38,681 bases of DNA from Candidatus Methanoplasma porotermitis. Lineage in GTDB: Archaea > Thermoplasmatota > Thermoplasmata > Methanomassiliicoccales > Methanomethylophilaceae. The notes under the pieces were generated by a model. That model ran no database searches and was not told the DNA's origin. It saw only the letters and a list, made by a program, of their open reading frames with translations. The stretch spans positions 1 to 38,681 of the forward strand of contig JAITOF010000094.1 of the NCBI GenBank assembly GCA_031290095.1, given 5' to 3'. Positions 28,266 to 38,681 of this stretch are shown here, piece after piece (the stretch's first letter is position 1; each line of letters begins with the position of its first letter). Both the position numbers and the translations under genes were made by a program.

Positions 28266-31200
28266 CCGGCGTCAAGTACGTTTCGACCACGAAGATAGCC
28301 GCGAACGTCAAGCTGATCGCAGGATGGGGTATAACCGTAACCTTCGACGACGGCGGCCAGGCCGGAATAACGGACGGCGTGACTTCAGCAACGTGGGCGC
28401 CGGGAGGGTACGAGTTCGTCGTTCTCGAGGGGACTGTGTTCGACAAAAACTACGATTCATCTAACCTGGGTGAAAGAATGCCGTTGTTGACATTGTCCTC
28501 CAAGCCCCCGACGTCATGGTACGACGGCGACACACATCCGTACACCTGGTACACGGACGGAGTCACGGCGTACGCCTACAGCGTCACGCTGATCCCGGAG
28601 TTCGGAGAGCTTTTCCAGTTCAACATGCTGGGCGGGAACTTAGGCATCGTGTACGTTGCATACTTCCCCACAGACTCGTTCCAGGACGTGCTTAACCGCC
28701 TCTACGCCAGCATAAACAACTCGGGCACGTATATCGACCTGACGAAGACGGGGCTGTACTACAAGACGGACGGGACCGTCATAGCTTCAGGAGAGAAGCC
28801 TAACGTCGTCTGGTACAAGGACGACGGAGTCGCAGCGACAGACAATTCGACAAGCCCCGCGATAGTCTACGTGGGCAATCAGGCCACTCTGGTGCCATGG
28901 GTTTCGAGCGATTCGATCTCGTCGGCCTCGGACGCCTATGCGTACATCAGATGGCTGGCAGACGTGACTTTCGCGAGGAACGTCGCTTCTCCCGACGCAG
29001 GCACCACTGCAAACCCGTCTCCGATAACGGGCATCGACGAGGGCGCTCCGTTCGCGTCGCTGACCCTGCCGTCGGTGCCGCAGTACAACACAGCGAACGA
29101 CAAGACGTTCAAAGGATGGTACAACGGAGCTACGCAGTACAGCCTCCCTGACGGAACCGCATACGCTGGCGCCCCGAACGTCACGGGAAGCGTGACGATC
29201 ACCGCGAAATGGGGCGTCGAGGTCAAGTTCTACTACACGGGAACGCTGGCGGCCACTACTTGGCCGTCTGGAACAGACGCCGGTGGAAGCTATGTCATAA
29301 TCGAAGTCGGATCCGACGACAAGCTTGCCGCAAAGCCTTCGATAACAAAGACGAATTTCACTAACGGACACCTGCTCTGGTATGACAACGGATTCTCCGG
29401 GACCGTCCCGACAAGCGTCGACCTGCTGGCGCCGCCGACCGAGGCGTTTAACCCGGACTCGTACATAACCGTGAACCAGACAGTCTATGCGAGATGGTAT
29501 GCGGACGTCACGTTCACTATATCTGGCGCAGGCAGCGGGTTCTTCAGCACCTTGACCAAGTACCTGCTAGAAGGGTCCAAGCTTTCGGACCTCCCCCAAG
29601 ACCTGAATCCATATGCGGGCGACACGCTGAGGGGGGACTGGGAATTCATAGGGTGGTTCAAGGCCCCAGCGTCCGCCACGGATTACGAGGATCTCGGAAC
29701 CCAATACTACAGAACCGCATTCGACTATCTGCCGAACGACGGCCTCACGCCCTCGGACAGCGCCTCGTTGCAGATCTTGGGGAACGTGACGCTCACCCCC
29801 GAGTACGTCGTGCTGGTGAATTTCGATCCCGGGTATGACGGGGCGACGCCTATCGACTCGCAGTATCTGCGCGTCGGCAAAGCGCTCCCTTCTTCCGGCC
29901 CTAGGTTCACGGCGAAGCCCAGCCGGTTGAGCGTGACGTTCACAGGCTGGCGCGACGTCCCTACAGGCAACAAGTATACTGTGGACGTTCCGGACAGCGA
30001 CGTTCCGAACACAAGGCTCGTCGAGAAGCCGCTGACGCTGACTGCAACGTGGCTCGTGGTCGTGAAATTCTACGACTTGAATCAGTACCTGTCAGACGGC
30101 CTGCAGATAGCCTTGTCGTCGACAGTCGTTCAGAGATATGGCCCAGACCTCTTGCCGGGGACCAACGACGACTATTTCGAGATGCCGGAAGGCACGACGA
30201 TCAGGCAGTTCATAATCAACGACCCGTATTCGGCCGGCAAGACGTTCGTCTCATGGTTCGCCGAACAAGAGCAGTACGTGCCGAGCCCCTTGGACGGCCT
30301 TTACCAGAGCGGGGACGCGTTTTACGGGCTATCCGAAAGAATCCTCAACGACGTCACGCTGACTGCAGGATACGGATACTCGGTGCACTTCAACACCAAT
30401 GGGGGGACGCCGTCATCCATACCTGACCAGCTGGTCATACAAGGGCAGAGCATCACCCTTCCGGAAAGCCCAGCCAAAGGCAGGCTGACGTTCAGCGGAT
30501 GGCATGACGGCTCCGTCGTCCATAACGCCGGATTCGCTGTCACCCCGTCAGGGGTTACTACCTATTCCGCCAAGTGGCTGGTAGTCGTCAAGATTTACGA
30601 TGGAGTCTCGATGACCCCTGTGGCGTCCATGCAATGGGACGAGGACGACGGCCCGGGCTTCGACTATGACGTCACGACGAGTCCCGACTATGACAACAAG
30701 GTGGTAAAAGCGGAGATATCCTGGACAGACGCCGGCGGATTGCACAACGTCATAGTGGAGAAGTTCATAGACAGATATGACAGCTCCGCTAGCGACTGGG
30801 TCTCTCTATATTCTGTGTTCGACGGGTGGGCAGACCCCTTCACCGGGAATAGTCTTGCGCCGACGGCCGATCTGAAGAGCCTGTTCACCGGCTCCGCAGA
30901 CTCGGCGGCCCTCTTCGCCACTTGGAAAGAAAGGGCGAGGTTCTACGACGACAGCGGCCTGCTTCAGACCGATTATGTCGAGTCTGGGGCGTACCTCGGA
31001 GCGGCGGCCCCAGCGGCGGCCGGATGGGCCGACCTGTACAATCCGACGTCTCCGCTCAATCCGAGCACGTACAGAATAAGGGACAGCGAGGATTTCCTCG
31101 CAGTCAAATTCCTGACCGTGACGTTCGAGGGCAACGGCGGGACTCCTGCGCAACAGGTGTTCTCCAGCGTGGTGTCAGGACAGATGCTCGGCCTCATAGG

Positions 31201-32131
31201 GCCGGTCGAGCCGACGCGCGGCGGAATGTACTTCGCCGGGTGGTACTCCGGCGTCGTCAGGTATTCGTTCACCGACAGGTTGTACGAGGACGTCGTGCTC
31301 ACCGCGCAATGGCAGTCCACCCCGGTGGAAAGGTACACCATCTTCGCGACGGCGTACGCAGACGCGAGCATATCCCCGTCAGGAATGATCAAAGTCATTC
31401 GCGGGGACACGGTCTCCTTCGACTTCAACACCGCCCGGAGCTATGCGCCGGCGGTGCTGGTAGACGGTCAGAGGGTCAACGTTGGAAGCACGTCGACTTA
31501 CGTGTTCAGCAACGTCGTGAGCGACCACTCGATCGAGGTCAGGGCAGAAAACAGCGACCTCCTCAAAGCCAGCTTCTTCCTCACCGTCAACGTCAGCGGA
31601 AACGGAGAAGTGCTTTACAGCACAGACGGCGGAACATCATTCATGAGCTACAGCTCGCCGCTTCCGATATACGAAGGAGCGAGCTATCTCCTGGAGGCGG
31701 TCCCAAGGGCGTCCAGCTACTTCGACCACTGGAGCGGCGACGCTTCAGGCGGCGACCCGAGGGCGTACATAACGCCGGACGCGTCGAAGGACCTTAACGT
31801 CACTGCGAACTTCGGCGGCTCGTCAGGGTTCTTCAAAACCGGGGAGCTGGGAATACTGAACCTGATCTGCGTGATCCTAGCCATCGCTGTGGGCCTGGTC
31901 GCGACGGCCGTCGCTCGCAAGAAGGACGACGAGGGCACGGGAACCGGCAGGGCCATGAGGCTCGGGGCCCTGTTCGTAGCCCTGATAGCCGTGGTCCTGT
32001 TCCTCTTGACCCAAGGGTTCGGCGGAGAGTATGTCCCGTACGACAAGTGGAGCGTAGTGATGGTCATACTGACCGTGGCGACGCTCGCCTTGGCGTTGGC
32101 AAGCACGAGGTACGACCACAAGAAGGGATGA
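28262..32131 (+). CDS. Giant surface protein, fragment 3: InlB-type repeats and C-terminal membrane anchor
   Basis: Third frame of the same gene; the ATG at 28262 lies just past the C10 tract and has no Shine-Dalgarno, so independent translation is doubtful. About eight more F-x-G-W...A-x-W repeats follow (F-K-G-W-Y-N, F-I-G-W-F, F-T-G-W-R, F-V-S-W-F, F-S-G-W-H, F-D-G-W-A, F-A-G-W-Y). Next is a divergent module with D-H-W-S-G-D-A and V-T-A-N-F, and three hydrophobic helices near the C-terminus (L-N-L-I-C-V-I-L-A-I-A; L-G-A-L-F-V-A-L-I-A-V-V-L; V-V-M-V-I-L-T-V-A-T-L). The anchor and the signal peptide lie on different fragments, so only the in-frame form (about 2,515 residues) could be exported and anchored. 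Confidence 0.78.
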   Translation: MTGVKYVSTTKIAANVKLIAGWGITVTFDDGGQAGITDGVTSATWAPGGYEFVVLEGTVFDKNYDSSNLGERMPLLTLSSKPPTSWYDGDTHPYTWYTDGVTAYAYSVTLIPEFGELFQFNMLGGNLGIVYVAYFPTDSFQDVLNRLYASINNSGTYIDLTKTGLYYKTDGTVIASGEKPNVVWYKDDGVAATDNSTSPAIVYVGNQATLVPWVSSDSISSASDAYAYIRWLADVTFARNVASPDAGTTANPSPITGIDEGAPFASLTLPSVPQYNTANDKTFKGWYNGATQYSLPDGTAYAGAPNVTGSVTITAKWGVEVKFYYTGTLAATTWPSGTDAGGSYVIIEVGSDDKLAAKPSITKTNFTNGHLLWYDNGFSGTVPTSVDLLAPPTEAFNPDSYITVNQTVYARWYADVTFTISGAGSGFFSTLTKYLLEGSKLSDLPQDLNPYAGDTLRGDWEFIGWFKAPASATDYEDLGTQYYRTAFDYLPNDGLTPSDSASLQILGNVTLTPEYVVLVNFDPGYDGATPIDSQYLRVGKALPSSGPRFTAKPSRLSVTFTGWRDVPTGNKYTVDVPDSDVPNTRLVEKPLTLTATWLVVVKFYDLNQYLSDGLQIALSSTVVQRYGPDLLPGTNDDYFEMPEGTTIRQFIINDPYSAGKTFVSWFAEQEQYVPSPLDGLYQSGDAFYGLSERILNDVTLTAGYGYSVHFNTNGGTPSSIPDQLVIQGQSITLPESPAKGRLTFSGWHDGSVVHNAGFAVTPSGVTTYSAKWLVVVKIYDGVSMTPVASMQWDEDDGPGFDYDVTTSPDYDNKVVKAEISWTDAGGLHNVIVEKFIDRYDSSASDWVSLYSVFDGWADPFTGNSLAPTADLKSLFTGSADSAALFATWKERARFYDDSGLLQTDYVESGAYLGAAAPAAAGWADLYNPTSPLNPSTYRIRDSEDFLAVKFLTVTFEGNGGTPAQQVFSSVVSGQMLGLIGPVEPTRGGMYFAGWYSGVVRYSFTDRLYEDVVLTAQWQSTPVERYTIFATAYADASISPSGMIKVIRGDTVSFDFNTARSYAPAVLVDGQRVNVGSTSTYVFSNVVSDHSIEVRAENSDLLKASFFLTVNVSGNGEVLYSTDGGTSFMSYSSPLPIYEGASYLLEAVPRASSYFDHWSGDASGGDPRAYITPDASKDLNVTANFGGSSGFFKTGELGILNLICVILAIAVGLVATAVARKKDDEGTGTGRAMRLGALFVALIAVVLFLLTQGFGGEYVPYDKWSVVMVILTVATLALALASTRYDHKKG

Positions 32132-32152
32132 CGACTTTAGAAACCGTTTAAC

Positions 32153-32193
32153 GGCGGACGGGGCCAGAACCCCGTCCGCCTCCTTTTTTATTT
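32153..32193 (+). terminator. Intrinsic-type terminator after the giant surface protein
   Basis: A perfect 11-base stem (GGCGGACGGGG, 6-base loop, CCCCGTCCGCC) is followed by TCC and six T then ATTT. It begins 21 bases after the stop. This is the textbook bacterial form; archaea usually need only the T run. Confidence 0.75.
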
Positions 32194-32448
32194 GAAGCTT
32201 CGGCTTTTTGCTTCGGAGGCATGCACGCCTCGACCAGCCCCCGGCGCCGCAAGGGGTAGCGCCTCCTCGGGAGCGTTGCTTCGAGGACGCGCAACACATG
32301 TCTGCCGTTTCCGAAAGAGGCGGGTCTGGCTCCTTCTTTTTGCGGAAGCGAGGCTTGACGGTCGAACCGCACTGCACGGCATGCAACCAGACGGATCCGC
32401 CTGCCGCCAGGCGCCTGTTCGGGGCGGCCTCGGAAAGCGACGCGACAG
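32194..32448. other. Gap between the terminator and the RHH gene
   Basis: No gene is supported here. Open frames on both strands are GC-skew artefacts rich in Arg/Pro. Short repeated words (GCTTCGG, CTTTTTGC) and imperfect hairpins occur, but no recognised RNA. Confidence 0.45.
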
Positions 32449-32454
32449 TTATAT
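32449..32454 (+). promoter_or_regulatory. TATA box for the RHH/FtsZ-like operon
   Basis: TTATAT lies 25-30 bases ahead of the ATG at 32479, giving a leaderless transcript. The upstream in-frame ATG at 32458 would fall before the transcription start. Confidence 0.5.
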
Positions 32455-32478
32455 CCGATGGACGCAGTACGCGTCCAC

Positions 32479-32772
32479 ATGGCTCCGATCGAGAAGGTGA
32501 CCGTAAGGCTCCCGGACGAAATCGTCGCCGTTCTGAAGACGCTTGTGAAAGAACAGAAGTTCGGCAGCGTCCAGGAGGCCGTCCAGGAAGCTGTTCAGCG
32601 CTTGATATCGTCGGAACTGACGTCAGAAGACGTCTCCGCGATACTTATGAGGGAAGCGGACGACCGCGTCAAGATGGAGGACCTGATGAGCGACGACTCG
32701 TCCGAGAGCATGGACGAGGCGATCAAGAAGGCCGTGTCCGGCTATGTCAGGTCTAGGATGGGGCCGGGGTGA
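32479..32772 (+). CDS. Ribbon-helix-helix regulator, CdrS-like by context
   Basis: A 97-residue protein whose N-terminal half is a ribbon-helix-helix DNA-binding domain: strand K-V-T-V-R-L-P, then helices D-E-I-V-A-V-L-K-T-L-V-K-E and S-V-Q-E-A-V-Q-E-A-V-Q-R-L-I. The C-terminal half is acidic and helical (D-D-S-S-E-S-M-D-E-A-I-K-K). The GTGA overlap with the next gene shows co-translation with an FtsZ-like protein. In haloarchaea an RHH regulator, CdrS, is encoded directly ahead of ftsZ2 and controls cell division genes; the same order here suggests a similar job, including self-regulation. This is context-based; the orthology is not tested. Confidence 0.8.
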   Translation: MAPIEKVTVRLPDEIVAVLKTLVKEQKFGSVQEAVQEAVQRLISSELTSEDVSAILMREADDRVKMEDLMSDDSSESMDEAIKKAVSGYVRSRMGPG

Positions 32773-33611
32773 ACATGCGCCCGGCAGTCGTCATAGGTTG
32801 CGGGGGAGGGGGATGCAACATCGTCTCTAGACTAGACCCGCATAAGATAAGGGTGGCCACGATCAACACGGGCTCCAGCGGGTCCGAGGCCACCGTCTCC
32901 CTTGCGGGAAGAGAGGTCCCCGGATGTCGCGGAGACCCAGGACTCGGATGGGCGCTGGCGTCGGACTACCGCAAAGAGATAGAGGCGCTTGTGGCAGGGT
33001 GCTCCGCAGTCATCGTCGTCGCAGGGCTGGGAGGCGGCACCGGCGCAGGCGCGGTGCCGATAGTCGCCGAATGTGCTAAAACGCACGGCGCGAAGACGAT
33101 ATCCGTCGTCTCGATACCCATGGGGTTCGAGGTCGAAAGGAGGAAGCGCGCGTTCTCTCAGCTGAAGGAGGTCCTTCGCGCGTCTGACCGCGCCTTGGTC
33201 ATGGACATGGACCGCCTCAAAGACGCAGGAGGCGGCGCGCTGCCGATACACGCCGCAGTGTCCATGACCGACGAGCTCATGGCCCTAGCTATAGCAAGGC
33301 TTGCCGGCGCCCTCGACGGGCCGTTCGACAGCACGTTCGACGAACGCGCGTACACGCTGGCCTTCGCACGGTCCAAGGACCCCGTGAAAGCCGTCGAGAC
33401 CGCGCTAAGCCTTCCGTTGTACGACACAGACGCGTTTCACGGGAAGACGATCGTGTCTCCCGACAGGCCGTTCTCCGTGGCGGACGCGGAGCAGGTGCAC
33501 ATGCTGATAAGCGGCGCCTCGGGCAGGATTCCAGACATCGCCCCTCACGGCTCGGAAGGCGACGGCGTCATGCTGTTCATCCCCATTCCTTCCCATGCCT
33601 CATCGTCTTGA
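32769..33611 (+). CDS. FtsZ-like tubulin-family GTPase (short)
   Basis: A 280-residue member of the tubulin/FtsZ superfamily. The nucleotide-binding G box G-C-G-G-G-G-C-N is at 10-17 and the tubulin signature G-G-G-T-G-A-G at 88-94. A-V-E-T-A-L-S-L-P-L-Y-D later matches the FtsZ C-terminal lobe. Compared with FtsZ (about 350-400 residues) it lacks most of the C-terminal domain and tail. The expected T7 loop (N-V-D-F-A-D) seems replaced by D-S-T-F-D-E-R, so polymer-driven GTP hydrolysis may be altered. GTG 32769 overlaps the RHH stop; ATG 32775 is the alternative. The RHH neighbour hints at a regulated cell-division or membrane-shaping role. Confidence 0.8.
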   Translation: MNMRPAVVIGCGGGGCNIVSRLDPHKIRVATINTGSSGSEATVSLAGREVPGCRGDPGLGWALASDYRKEIEALVAGCSAVIVVAGLGGGTGAGAVPIVAECAKTHGAKTISVVSIPMGFEVERRKRAFSQLKEVLRASDRALVMDMDRLKDAGGGALPIHAAVSMTDELMALAIARLAGALDGPFDSTFDERAYTLAFARSKDPVKAVETALSLPLYDTDAFHGKTIVSPDRPFSVADAEQVHMLISGASGRIPDIAPHGSEGDGVMLFIPIPSHASSS

Positions 33612-33718
33612 CGGCATCCCCGCCGCCGCGTCGCGCCCGTGTTCGACGGGGATGGAGCGGCCAGCCGGCCCGAACGTTGCGGACGCCGCCGACGTCGGAC
33701 CGCCCATCGTTCACAGCC

Positions 33719-34498
33719 TCAATCCGCATCTTGGCCTTTCGCGTGCCTGAACGGGTCCTTGAACCTGTATCTCATCGACCTCGTCCTTCCCTCCTTCGTC
33801 AATATGCCCATGTCCGCCAACTCGTTCAGCTTTATGCGGACGCTCTGCTCGCCCAATGTCGGCGCCCAGCCGCATGCGTCGGCGACCGTGAGCTCCGAAA
33901 CGGCCTTGGACTTCTTTGCCAAGACCTTGGAGTTTTCGTCCATGTCTTTAAGCCGGTCCTTCTTTTCAAACACGGCGAGGGCATTGCGATAAGCACGCAG
34001 AAGCGCTTCTGCCACATAGGCCACCAACGGAAAATAGTCCGTGCTCCAGTCGGCGTATTCCAAAAGCTTGTAGTACGTCTCCGAGTCCTTCAGCAGCTCG
34101 TATTCGAACATGCATAGTTTCGCGTTCTTCAGTCCCAGTTCTTGAATCAATATCTGGAACAGCACTCTTCCTGCACGTCCGTTACCGTCCAGGAACGGAT
34201 GAATGCTTTCAAACTCATGAAAGAACAAGACAGACGTTATCAATTCGTCATATGGGGACGAATCCAGCCAGTCCAGCAAAGACCGCAGCTCTTCCTCGAC
34301 GTGGCCGGGTGGACAGGCTATGAAATGTTCGAACCCCTCCGAGTCCATGACACACGATTCTGACGTCCTTATCGATCCGGGCATGCTCGGAATTCCGATG
34401 TCAGTCATCAGCATTTTGTGCGCAGAGCATATCGTTTCCAAAGACCAAGGCAGTTCGAAAACGCCTTCGGCAAAGAACGAACGGAGGCGGTTGAGCAC
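33719..34498 (-). CDS. Fic domain protein, catalytic fragment
   Basis: A 259-residue fragment with the Fic catalytic core: H-P-F-L-D-G-N-G-R-A-G-R at 100-111, the complete motif for AMP transfer to target hydroxyls, preceded by the flap region (M-P-G-S-I-R-T-S-E) and followed by a winged helix near 200-248. It starts at a GTG with no good Shine-Dalgarno. The sequence just upstream in this frame (K-R-N-G-P-R-Q-E-V-L-N) is still Fic-like, so the fragment is the second part of a longer class II Fic gene whose first part is the ORF at 34522-34839 in another frame. Without the inhibitory helix the catalytic part would be unrestrained if expressed alone. Confidence 0.82.
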   Translation of the reverse strand: MLNRLRSFFAEGVFELPWSLETICSAHKMLMTDIGIPSMPGSIRTSESCVMDSEGFEHFIACPPGHVEEELRSLLDWLDSSPYDELITSVLFFHEFESIHPFLDGNGRAGRVLFQILIQELGLKNAKLCMFEYELLKDSETYYKLLEYADWSTDYFPLVAYVAEALLRAYRNALAVFEKKDRLKDMDENSKVLAKKSKAVSELTVADACGWAPTLGEQSVRIKLNELADMGILTKEGRTRSMRYRFKDPFRHAKGQDAD

Positions 34499-34521
34499 CT
34501 CTTGTCGGGGGCCGTTCCTTT

Positions 34522-34839
34522 TTATGTGTCCTTCTTTCCTTCAGTGAACATCGACGTGATCCTTCTGACCTCCGCCTGCGGAAGGTCGTTCCCTTCTAGT
34601 TTTATGGACCAACGGACGTTCGAAGAATATGCATCGCATACCAGCTCTAGGTAGTCGATGTCGCTTAGGACGACATCGTCCGATTTGGAGTCTATGCCCC
34701 GTATCTCTTTCATGACAGCCCTGTACGTCCGATCGAGCTTCAGCGTCGGTTCGAACGGCACTTTCTTCTTGTGCCTCACCGGATATCCCGGCACGACGTA
34801 TTTCGAGTAGTCCGTAGGATTGTTATAATCAGATACCAC
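34522..34839 (-). CDS. Fic N-terminal fragment with the inhibitory motif
   Basis: A 105-residue ORF starting at a GTG 22-30 bases after a TATA box. Its C-terminal third has S-I-K-L-E-G-N (S78, E82, G83), which fits the [S/T]xxxE[G/N] motif whose Glu blocks ATP in Fic active sites, followed by L-P-Q-A-E-V as in class II Fic proteins. The frame ends at TAA 24 bases before the catalytic fragment, and one inserted base (or two deleted) around 34522-34545 would fuse the two. Either a frameshift has split one gene, or the halves act as separate antitoxin and toxin like VbhA/VbhT. The first reading is favoured, since the join matches the family. Confidence 0.72.
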   Translation of the reverse strand: MVSDYNNPTDYSKYVVPGYPVRHKKKVPFEPTLKLDRTYRAVMKEIRGIDSKSDDVVLSDIDYLELVCDAYSSNVRWSIKLEGNDLPQAEVRRITSMFTEGKKDT

Positions 34840-34861
34840 AATCAGAGTTTATGCTGACGTC

Positions 34862-34869
34862 GATATTTA
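34862..34869 (-). promoter_or_regulatory. TATA box for the Fic gene
   Basis: On the minus strand TAAATATC lies 23-30 bases ahead of the GTG at 34839, supporting a leaderless start there. It shares the AT-rich divergent region with the restriction gene promoter. Confidence 0.5.
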
Positions 34870-34956
34870 ACGGCCTATCGATTGTTATAGTTAATTATAA
34901 TAAATCATGTCAATAGAACGAATTCGACGCATCAAACAGGAGCGTGGAGGGGGCAG

Positions 34957-34967
34957 TAATTATAAAC
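34957..34967 (+). promoter_or_regulatory. TATA box for the type ISP restriction gene
   Basis: TAATTATAAAC is about 44-54 bases ahead of the ATG at 35011. A leader of roughly 20 bases carries a GAGGAT Shine-Dalgarno at 35002-35007. Confidence 0.5.
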
Positions 34968-35010
34968 AGAGCAGAAGCATCCTCTCTCAACAGGGGAGTC
35001 CGAGGATCCG

Positions 35011-38681
<3,671 letters not shown>

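Noticed and set aside
32148-32480. Open frames on both strands between the surface gene and the RHH gene
   Set aside because: They contain the terminator hairpin or the RHH promoter and have the Arg/Pro bias of chance frames in GC-rich DNA.

Overview
The window looks like a chromosomal segment of a GC-rich methanogen-type archaeon, most plausibly of the Methanomassiliicoccales (Thermoplasmatota). The archaeal assignment rests on an NMD3 protein, a DUF531 protein, an Lhr helicase, TATA boxes 22-31 bases ahead of several start codons (leaderless-style starts) and encoded-CCA tRNAs. The Methanomassiliicoccales assignment is inference. It rests on large BspA/InlB-type surface proteins and on amber-codon behaviour: none of about 24 believable genes ends in TAG, while one gene carries an in-frame TAG in the middle of an otherwise open, operon-coupled reading frame, as expected where UAG can mean pyrrolysine.

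Layout. 1-9.4 kb is housekeeping: 3' part of nmd3, a split class I fumarase (two overlapping genes), a membrane-anchored carboxypeptidase-regulatory-like protein, a very long Lhr-type helicase and an OGG-like DNA glycosylase. 9.6-13.0 kb is an AT-richer accessory cassette: a TIGR04255 gene with the internal TAG, two unknown genes in tight overlap, a short decayed stretch, and a TaqI/Eco57I-like adenine methyltransferase. 13.0-23.1 kb returns to core functions: endonuclease IV-like protein, tRNA-Thr(CGT), thiC, gyrB-gyrA plus a small membrane protein, tRNA-Phe(GAA), a 54-residue protein with a DUF531 gene, purM and an SDR oxidoreductase. Between purM and the SDR gene lies a GC-rich non-coding stretch that may specify a structured RNA.

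23.5-38.7 kb is again accessory: an IS630-type insertion sequence remnant with intact ends, one giant (about 2,515 residue) surface protein gene broken into three frames, an RHH regulator with an FtsZ-like GTPase (an arrangement like haloarchaeal cdrS-ftsZ2), a Fic gene split into an inhibitory-motif ORF and a catalytic ORF, and the start of a type ISP restriction-modification enzyme that runs off the window.

The most notable signal is a set of simple-sequence tracts at coding-frame breaks. An (AG)18 tract sits just after the helicase P-loop of the restriction enzyme; as written it puts the rest of the enzyme (Walker B, methyltransferase) out of frame, and 17 or 20 units would restore it. A C10 tract sits at a frame break in the giant surface protein; one more C would restore it. 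This is the classic architecture of phase-variable contingency loci, common in bacterial pathogens but little described in archaea. The alternatives are assembly error or gene decay, and raw reads or isolates would separate these.
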